Shown: positions 25,233 to 30,842 of the stretch, one piece after another | Numbering within the stretch: the first letter of the stretch is position 1 | Layout: every line of letters begins with the position of its first letter | NCBI RefSeq assembly: GCF_900182695.1 | Contig: NZ_FXTK01000002.1 | Location: 248,001 to 312,000 of the forward strand | DNA from: Paracoccus laeviglucosivorans | Lineage (GTDB): Bacteria; Pseudomonadota; Alphaproteobacteria; Rhodobacterales; Rhodobacteraceae | Reading direction: 5' to 3' | DNA: 64,000 nucleotides | The notes under the pieces: model-generated | The model's database searches: none | What the model saw: the letters and a program-made list of their open reading frames with translations, nothing else | What the model was told of the DNA's origin: nothing | Translations under genes and position numbers: made by a program

Positions 25233-25852
25233 CGCCGTGCCTCGGGCGTCAGGAACTCGGCCAGGGCGGCATTCAGGGCGGCAGCATGGCGATCCGGGTT
25301 GGCGGGCAGTGGAGCCAAGGCCAGGACCTGCGCCGGAGCGCGACCCCAGCGGCGGCGCGGCTGGGCAGGACGGTCGGGCATCGTGATAGGGCGAACATCC
25401 GGGGCCGGAATTCCCGGATCATATTCGCCCGAGAGCGGCGGCGGCAGCATCGCGGCCCAAACGGCCTGCACCTGCGCGACAAGCGTGGGATAGTCGGCCA
25501 CAGCTCCGGGCAGGGCCAGCGCCCGGTGACGCAGGGCGAAGTCGTGATATTCGGCGGGCACGGGCAGATCGGCCACGGCATCGGGCGTGATCGCGCGGGC
25601 GATCTGACCGGCCATCAGCGCGGCGGCGGCGGCATGAAAGACCCGCCCGGCCAGCGCCGGATCGGTGACAAGTGCCAGCCGCGCGGCGGTCGGGTCCATC
25701 GTGGCGTCCAACGGTGCAAGATCGGACCCCAGCCGCCCGGCGACGCGACCTTCGGCCCGCAAACCCGGCTGGCTGCGTGCGGCGCGTGCGGCCATGATGC
25801 GGACCCGCGCCCGTGCCATGCGCAGTTCGGTCGGATCCGGCCGCGCGGTCAT
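25229..25852 (-). CDS. sctK: T3SS sorting platform adaptor SctK
   Basis: A 207-residue Ala/Pro/Arg-rich soluble protein between sctJ and sctL, the position of SctK (NolU in rhizobia). SctK proteins are poorly conserved, and the call rests mainly on place, size and predicted helical content. It should join the SctD ring to SctQ pods. Both ends overlap neighbours by ATGA. Confidence 0.7.
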   Translation of the reverse strand: MTARPDPTELRMARARVRIMAARAARSQPGLRAEGRVAGRLGSDLAPLDATMDPTAARLALVTDPALAGRVFHAAAAALMAGQIARAITPDAVADLPVPAEYHDFALRHRALALPGAVADYPTLVAQVQAVWAAMLPPPLSGEYDPGIPAPDVRPITMPDRPAQPRRRWGRAPAQVLALAPLPANPDRHAAALNAALAEFLTPEARR

Positions 25853-26646
25853 ACCCCGCCCTCATCACCGAATTCGTCGCGTATCGCGGGAACAGAGGCC
25901 GTGCTGCGCTTGGGTTTGCGGTTGCGTAGCAGCGGCCATGCGGCCAGCCCGGCCAAGGCCACGATTGCCGCAACCATGCCGCCCAGCATCATCCACAACC
26001 GCTGCGCCGAGCCGGGATGCACCCAGATGCCCAGCACGTTCGAAAACTCCAGCGGTGCGGCATCTGCTGCCTGATCGCCCGCAGCCGGGACCATGACGAC
26101 GGTGATATTGTCATAAAGCAGACCCTCGATCGAATTCGCGACCAGCAGTTTGATCTGCGGCGCGTATTCCTGCACGTCCGTTCCCTGCGCATAGCGCACG
26201 AAAACCGAGGCAGATGACGGCTTCACATCGCGCCCCAGCATGTCGGATTCCGGCAGCACCACATGGATGCGCGCCGACAGCACGCCGTCGATTTCCGCGA
26301 TCGTGCGCGACAATTCCTGACTAAGCGCATAGATCAGCCGCGCGCGTTCCTCGGTCGGAGAGGAAACGAGCCCCTCTTTGCGGAACACATCGCCCATGCT
26401 TTCATATTGCCGCGCGGGCAGGCCACGTTGGTCCAGAAGCGTCATCGCCTCGGAAAAGCGGGCCTCATCGACGGTGACGGTCACGCCTTCGGCCCCGCCG
26501 GTCTTGGCGGCGGGAATGCCGGCGCCCAGCAGCGCCGCCACCATCTCATTCGCCTCACGTTCTGTCAGGCCGGTGTAAAGCTCGGCCTTGCAGGCGGCGA
26601 GCGCGAAAAGCGCGCAAAGCGCGAAGGCTAATCGGATTGTCCGCAT
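25849..26646 (-). CDS. sctJ: T3SS inner-ring lipoprotein SctJ
   Basis: A 265-residue YscJ/PrgK/FliF-type lipoprotein. The lipobox LAAC (Cys19) is followed by the hallmark AELYTGLTEREANEMVAALL. The second ring domain contains ELSRTIAEIDGVLSARIHVV. A C-terminal transmembrane helix (about 218-242) ends with a short basic tail. It forms the inner ring of the basal body with SctD. It follows sctI and overlaps sctK. Confidence 0.93.
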   Translation of the reverse strand: MRTIRLAFALCALFALAACKAELYTGLTEREANEMVAALLGAGIPAAKTGGAEGVTVTVDEARFSEAMTLLDQRGLPARQYESMGDVFRKEGLVSSPTEERARLIYALSQELSRTIAEIDGVLSARIHVVLPESDMLGRDVKPSSASVFVRYAQGTDVQEYAPQIKLLVANSIEGLLYDNITVVMVPAAGDQAADAAPLEFSNVLGIWVHPGSAQRLWMMLGGMVAAIVALAGLAAWPLLRNRKPKRSTASVPAIRDEFGDEGGV

Positions 26647-26670
26647 GGAAGCGACCGGGCGCGAAACGCC

Positions 26671-27009
26671 TCAGGTCCCCTTGAGAAAGCTGTTGAGATT
26701 GTTTCCGAGGCTTTGCGAAATGGACGTCGCCATCGAAAATTGCACGATCTGGCTTTGCACCAACGCCGTTGTCTGAAACGCTTCGGAGACCGAGGCCAGC
26801 GAACGCGCCAGATCATCGGGACCGTTGCCCGTCGGAGGGGCGACATTGGCGCGATCCATCACCGCCCCGGCGCTATGGGTGAAATCGCTGTGCATCTGGC
26901 CAAGACGGTCCAGCGCGGCCTGCGCCAACTCGCTGAGCACCGGCTCTTGCTGGGCGGGGGACGCCTGGCCTGCGGCGGCATTGGCGAAACCTGTAACTGC
27001 GGTGACCAT
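26671..27009 (-). CDS. sctI: T3SS inner rod protein SctI
   Basis: A 112-residue secreted rod subunit. The C-terminal half (SEAFQTTALVQSQIVQFSMA through SLGNNLNSFLKGT) has the conserved amphipathic helix of YscI/PrgJ/NolB proteins, which anchors in the export gate. Position directly before sctJ is the rule in Rhc, Hrp and Ysc systems. AAGGA lies eight bases before the ATG. Confidence 0.75.
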   Translation of the reverse strand: MVTAVTGFANAAAGQASPAQQEPVLSELAQAALDRLGQMHSDFTHSAGAVMDRANVAPPTGNGPDDLARSLASVSEAFQTTALVQSQIVQFSMATSISQSLGNNLNSFLKGT

Positions 27010-27072
27010 GTCGCGGTCCTTTTTGTCCGTGGTGGTGGCCCGGCCCCTTGGGGCAGGGTGTATCGCATCCTG

Positions 27073-27360
27073 TCAGACCGCCGCATCTCCGGGGCTGCCG
27101 CCACCGCCGCCCGCAAGGCCAAGGCCAAGTGCGGAAAGAGGTTTCGGGCCGGGGATACGGATGGTCAGGGTGCGACATTCCGGCTTGCAAGGCCGGAACC
27201 TTTGCGCGACATGCGCGCGGCCCACCGCCCGTGACAGGCGGAGGAACGGATTGGCCAGACGACCGCCCGCGCGCACAGCCATCCGGCGGCGCAGCCACGA
27301 CCGCATCGCCGCGGCAATGCGCGGGCGGGTCTGGCTTTTCATGGGCGGGTTCGTGTTCAT
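27073..27360 (-). CDS. Small basic unknown protein (95 aa), doubtful
   Basis: Co-directional with the T3SS operon, between the Gly-rich gene and sctI. AAGGA lies five bases before ATG 27360. The protein is Arg-rich in the first half (MRSWLRRRMAVRAGGRLANP) and ends with a Gly-rich tail. Third-position GC is high, as in real genes here. An overlapping plus-strand frame starting at TTG 27251 also has a good ribosome site and one membrane-like segment, so which strand is coding is not certain. Confidence 0.4.
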   Translation of the reverse strand: MNTNPPMKSQTRPRIAAAMRSWLRRRMAVRAGGRLANPFLRLSRAVGRAHVAQRFRPCKPECRTLTIRIPGPKPLSALGLGLAGGGGGSPGDAAV

Positions 27361-27475
27361 CTGGTCCTTTGTCTTTGTCGGTTCACTTTGGTTGCAGCGG
27401 GACGCCGGGGCGTCCGAGGCGGGAAACAGGGCGCGGAAGTTGCTGGCGACCGTGTCCCGATTTCCCGCGTTATCG

Positions 27476-27697
27476 TCAGTAGTTCTCGCCGCCGCCGATA
27501 CCACCGGCGAGGTTGCCCATCATGCCGGCGAAATTCATCACCGAGCTGGCCAGAGCCAGCGGCGGGAAGGCCATTTTCAGCAAGCCGCCCAGCGGCGAAT
27601 TCAGGATGCCGGTCAGGCCTTTTAACAGGTTGCCGATGCCGCCAAGCGCCTTGCCGATACCGCCAAGGGCTTTGCCGATTCCGCTAAAAAGTCCCAT
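27476..27697 (-). CDS. Gly-rich hydrophobic small protein (73 aa)
   Basis: An unrecognised 73-residue protein made of GIGKALGG-type repeats (residues about 5-25) and a hydrophobic C-terminal half (MAFPPLALASSVMNFAGMMG). GGAGAGAG precedes the ATG. It has no Sec signal, and lies directly after the TPR chaperone-like genes in the sctI-U operon. The composition recalls harpins and pore-forming peptides, so a secreted membrane-active component or an unusual filament subunit is possible. No family can be named. Confidence 0.6.
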   Translation of the reverse strand: MGLFSGIGKALGGIGKALGGIGNLLKGLTGILNSPLGGLLKMAFPPLALASSVMNFAGMMGNLAGGIGGGENY

Positions 27698-27718
27698 ATT
27701 CTCTCTCCATCCGTTGTG

Positions 27719-28168
27719 TCATGCCCGCTCTGCATCGTGACCGTCGCGGGCGGGCACCGCTTCGGTCTCCATCGCAAGGCCCTGATTTCCCTGCGTGGTC
27801 TCGGGGGCGCCATTCACCAGAAGATCGGTGAAGGCTTCGGCGGCCCCGCCTTCGCCCTGCAATTCCTCTTGCAGGCGGCGGGCCTCCTCGTGCTGGTTCT
27901 GCAGCGCCTTGCACATGGCAAGGATCGCGCGCGCCTCGTCGCGCCCTTCGCGGTCCGAGGCGAGTATCGTGGTCAGCCGTTCATCGGCAGCGGCGAAATT
28001 GCCCGAGGTCATTTCCTGCAGGGCAAGGCCGATTTCGCCCGCGGCATAAGCGGGCATCCATTCGTTCATGGCCAGAAAGATCGGCGCGAGATCGGTCGAA
28101 ATGCCACGCATCACGCCCGAATATCCGGCTTCGATCAGCAATTTCATATCCGCCCGGTCGATCTGCAT
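27719..28168 (-). CDS. HrpB1/SctG-like TPR protein (149 aa)
   Basis: A 149-residue soluble helical-repeat protein: LLIEAGYSGVMRGISTDLAP, then a TPR-like pair near residues 45-100. The AGY..G motif and size fit small T3SS TPR proteins such as HrpB1/HrpK and YscG, which chaperone needle subunits. A perfect GGAGG lies about six bases before the ATG. It is paired with the 98-residue relative immediately upstream. Confidence 0.65.
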   Translation of the reverse strand: MQIDRADMKLLIEAGYSGVMRGISTDLAPIFLAMNEWMPAYAAGEIGLALQEMTSGNFAAADERLTTILASDREGRDEARAILAMCKALQNQHEEARRLQEELQGEGGAAEAFTDLLVNGAPETTQGNQGLAMETEAVPARDGHDAERA

Positions 28169-28182
28169 CTTTGCCTCCGGGT

Positions 28183-28479
28183 TCAGCGCGTAAGTTCTGG
28201 CAGGTCATGGCGCAGCGAGGCCAGCACCTCGCGCGCCTGTTCGGCACGGGTGGTGGCCTTGTCCGCCGCCTCGGCGATCATCTGGTAGCCCGCCTCGGGA
28301 TTGCCGTGACCGATCATGAACAGGCCCCGCCCGATATTGGCCAGCGCGTCCTGCGGGTAATGCTGCGCCCAGCTGTCGAAGATCGGCATCAGGTCGGCAT
28401 CGACACCGCGCTGGCCGCACAGGATGGCCGCAGCCATCATCAGGTGCAGATCGTCGGTCAGTTCGGCGGAATTGGTCAT
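28183..28479 (-). CDS. HrpB1/SctG-like TPR protein (98 aa)
   Basis: A 98-residue all-helical protein with one to two TPR units (DALANIGRGLFMIGHGNPEA). AAAGGG six bases before ATG 28479 decides the start; the ATG at 28485 touches that ribosome site. It resembles YscG/SctG-type chaperones and its downstream neighbour, so the two may form a dimer around a filament subunit. First gene after rhcC1 in the long operon. Confidence 0.65.
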   Translation of the reverse strand: MTNSAELTDDLHLMMAAAILCGQRGVDADLMPIFDSWAQHYPQDALANIGRGLFMIGHGNPEAGYQMIAEAADKATTRAEQAREVLASLRHDLPELTR

Positions 28480-28508
28480 CGTCATCCCTTTGCTTGCTGT
28501 CCTTGCGA

Positions 28509-29099
28509 CTATTGCCAGCCGCGCCCACGGATCACCCGTGGCATATCCTTTTCCGGCCCCTGCTTTTCGGGCTGGCGGGCCGCGGCCATATGCGCGGCAA
28601 GTTCCGCCACCGCATCGACATAGCCGCGCGGCGCGACAACGCGCGCCATTTCCGCATCCGGCCCGGCACGCAGCGGATATTGCGGATCCTCCAGCCCGAT
28701 CTCGCGCATCTGGTCGCGCAGGTCCTGCACGGTGAAGCCGTCCAGTCCGATCAGGCGGCTGACCATGTTCGCCGCAGGTTCGACATGCACGGCACGGCCA
28801 TCGAACCACCAGATCGCCCCGGCCTGCCTGCTGATTTCACCCAACGCATCGCGCAAGGTGCCATCCGGGCTGGACATCGAAACCGTCCCCCCGAGCGTTT
28901 CGGAGGGAATCACCGGAACCTGTGTCTTGGCCGTCAGATCCTGCAACATCGCCTCGATCCGCACCCCGTTCGCCTGATAGGGAAAGGGGCGCTCCAGAAC
29001 ATCCTCATCCAATGACGCAAAGCCCTGCGCTGCGGAAACTGCAGGCTGCAGGCCCAGCATCGCCAAGCCAAGCGTCAAGGCCCGTATCACCGGCGCCAT
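28509..29099 (-). CDS. RhcC1/NolW-like N-terminal secretin component
   Basis: A 196-residue exported protein with a Sec signal (cleavage near SAA-QG). It corresponds only to the N-terminal N0/N1 part of SctC secretins: FPYQANGVRIEAMLQDLTAK, AGAIWWFDGRAVHVEPAANM and VVAPRGYVDAVAELAAH follow the canonical order. No secretin core follows. Rhizobial systems split the secretin in the same way into RhcC1 (NolW) and RhcC2. It heads the long sctI-U operon. ATG 29099 has GGA upstream; a TTG at 29105 is the alternative start. Confidence 0.8.
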   Translation of the reverse strand: MAPVIRALTLGLAMLGLQPAVSAAQGFASLDEDVLERPFPYQANGVRIEAMLQDLTAKTQVPVIPSETLGGTVSMSSPDGTLRDALGEISRQAGAIWWFDGRAVHVEPAANMVSRLIGLDGFTVQDLRDQMREIGLEDPQYPLRAGPDAEMARVVAPRGYVDAVAELAAHMAAARQPEKQGPEKDMPRVIRGRGWQ

Positions 29100-29324
29100 T
29101 CGCAAAATTCCAGCGCCGTCACGTTGGTCCTATCCGCTTTGTCTTGGACACAGGGAAACGCGGTTTTGCGACGTGTCTGTGACGCTGACGGCGCGTCGGC
29201 GGGGAAACGGCTGCGCGTTTTGCCGAACAGGCGAGTTCTTGCGCATCCCGCGCGTCGTCACGGCGCTGTCATGCACGGCATACAGGGATAAAGCCCAAGA
29301 AGAACACGCAAAGGGGGTATGGAA

Positions 29325-30308
29325 ATGACCCATGATTCCGTGAATTCTGTGGCATTGGCCGCGTTTTTTCTGACCTTTCCGCTGACCTCCGCGTTGGCCG
29401 CGCCCGCTGATCCGGCGACCGTCGCGCCGCTGATGGCGGACGCCTATCTGGCGATGATGGGGCAGGGCGCTGCCGGGGCAGATCCCGACGTGATCCGCGC
29501 GGATATGCAGCGTCTGGTCGAGGCTTACGCACCAGAGCCCTTGCTGGCCGAAAAGGCGCCCGCGGCCTTTGTGCAGGCGGCAGAGCTTGCGCATCAGGGC
29601 AGCGTGCCCGCGACGCGCGGCGCCATGTATGATCTGGCGCGCGACATTCTGCTGACTGCGGCCATTCTGGCCGATCAGCCACCCGAAAGCTATGCGCCGC
29701 TGAAACTGTGGGCCGAGGTCGATCCGTTCCGCGCCGATCTGGTGCCGGGGCTGGGTCTGGCCGAAAGCGACGTGCAGGCGGTGGATCGTCTGCGCGCACT
29801 GGACGATGGGGGCGTTCTGCCGTCAGGCCCGGCCCGGGACGTGGCCATGGCGGCATGGGACAAGCAGGCGGACCAGCCCATGAACCGCGTCTTGCCCACG
29901 CGCCTTGAAGCATGGGCCAGCGGCGTCGAAACCGCGTGGCCCGACCTGACGCCGCCCGAGCGGGAAACGGCGCTTGGCGTCCTGACCCGTCCGGAAATCC
30001 CGCCCGCCGCGCTGTTGGAAAAGGTTATCGGGACCGAGGACGTGATCCATTGGCTGGCCGCCGTCGATTTGCCGATGAGCAAGGCCGAACGCGAGGCCAG
30101 CCCCGAACTGATCCATTTCATGGAAATGGGCGCGTTTGCCGGACCGCTGAAAGCCCCGCTGATGGAGATTGCCAAGGCCCGCGCCTCGGGGTCCACCGCA
30201 GGCATGGGTGCTGCGGCCAATCAGCTTATGCGACTGAACAACTGGGGCGCCATGACCGGCGAGATGCACAGTTGGGACAGCTATCGCTACATGACGCAGG
30301 GCTGGTGA
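29325..30308 (+). CDS. Exported protein of unknown function beside the T3SS
   Basis: A 327-residue protein with a Sec signal peptide (cleavage near SALA-AP, about residue 23) and a soluble, mainly helical mature part. I do not recognise the family. ATG 29325 is seven bases after AAGGGGG, so it is preferred over ATG 29319. It is divergent from rhcC1 across a 225-bp gap and ends in a strong bidirectional terminator. Its position suggests co-regulation with the T3SS, for example a periplasmic assembly or peptidoglycan factor, but no catalytic motif is evident. Confidence 0.65.
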   Translation: MTHDSVNSVALAAFFLTFPLTSALAAPADPATVAPLMADAYLAMMGQGAAGADPDVIRADMQRLVEAYAPEPLLAEKAPAAFVQAAELAHQGSVPATRGAMYDLARDILLTAAILADQPPESYAPLKLWAEVDPFRADLVPGLGLAESDVQAVDRLRALDDGGVLPSGPARDVAMAAWDKQADQPMNRVLPTRLEAWASGVETAWPDLTPPERETALGVLTRPEIPPAALLEKVIGTEDVIHWLAAVDLPMSKAEREASPELIHFMEMGAFAGPLKAPLMEIAKARASGSTAGMGAAANQLMRLNNWGAMTGEMHSWDSYRYMTQGW

Positions 30309-30310
30309 CG

Positions 30311-30343
30311 ACAAAGGCCCGGTCGCTGCGACCGGGCCTTTGT
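30311..30343. terminator. Bidirectional rho-independent terminator
   Basis: ACAAAGGCCCGGTCGC and its exact reverse complement flank a single T, giving a 16-bp dyad with T-rich and A-rich ends. It lies between the convergent exported-protein gene and the putative immunity gene, and can serve both strands. Confidence 0.85.
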
Positions 30344-30351
30344 TTGCCGGA

Positions 30352-30834
30352 TCACTCCAGCGTCATATGATAATAGGGGCCGGGATCGGGCGTGGTCACG
30401 ACCAATGCCGCGTCGCGGCCCATGGGTTCTTCCTTGACCTCCAGCAGCCAGACCGGCGGCGTGGCCACGGCAGTTCCCACGACCTTACCGTCTTTCAGAA
30501 AGACCAGCCGGACCGCTTCGTCCCCGGCATCGGCGATGGCGGGGTCGTCCAGCCATGCCGTATCGCCCAGAACCTGCTGGAACGTCTCGCGGGCCACGGC
30601 GCCGTAGAACGGGCGCACGCTGTCCCAGTCGAAATCGGTGATTTCGGTCAGCGGCAGGCGGGCACCTTGCGGTCCCTTTGCCAGAAAGGCCGCGATGCGG
30701 TCCTCCATCAGCTTCGCTTGCGGAGCAAGGCTTGCGTCATTCACGGATGGCTGTCCTTCGGTCTGGGAATAGGCGACCACGCCACACCCAAGGGCGAAGC
30801 TGGCTGCCATGGCGGTCAGGAATTTCAGGCGCAT
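30352..30834 (-). CDS. Small exported protein, putative immunity partner
   Basis: A 160-residue protein with an N-terminal signal or membrane anchor (FLTAMAASFALGCGVVAY) and a soluble domain with ITDFDWDSVRPFYG followed by VRLVFLKDGKVVG. The FDWD-x-V-x-x-F pattern recurs in a family of small exported proteins, some of which I recall beside secreted toxins. It begins eight bases after the stop of the DUF6973-like toxin gene, with AAGGG six bases before the ATG, so it is certainly co-expressed. A periplasmic immunity role fits a partner protein with LysM and SH3b domains, but this is inference. Confidence 0.6.
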   Translation of the reverse strand: MRLKFLTAMAASFALGCGVVAYSQTEGQPSVNDASLAPQAKLMEDRIAAFLAKGPQGARLPLTEITDFDWDSVRPFYGAVARETFQQVLGDTAWLDDPAIADAGDEAVRLVFLKDGKVVGTAVATPPVWLLEVKEEPMGRDAALVVTTPDPGPYYHMTLE

Positions 30835-30842
30835 ATCGTCCC

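Noticed and set aside
27251-27625. Plus-strand frame with a TTG start after GGAGGA and one membrane-like segment
   Set aside because: It runs antisense through the better supported 73-residue gene and the co-directional 95-residue gene, and its C-terminal half has no protein-like features. It remains a minor possibility for the N-terminal part.
27476-27697. Gly-rich 73-residue protein as the main needle subunit
   Set aside because: Glycine-rich repeats and hydrophobic sequence do not fit the helical-hairpin needle fold; the 50-residue protein is a better candidate, though neither is proven.
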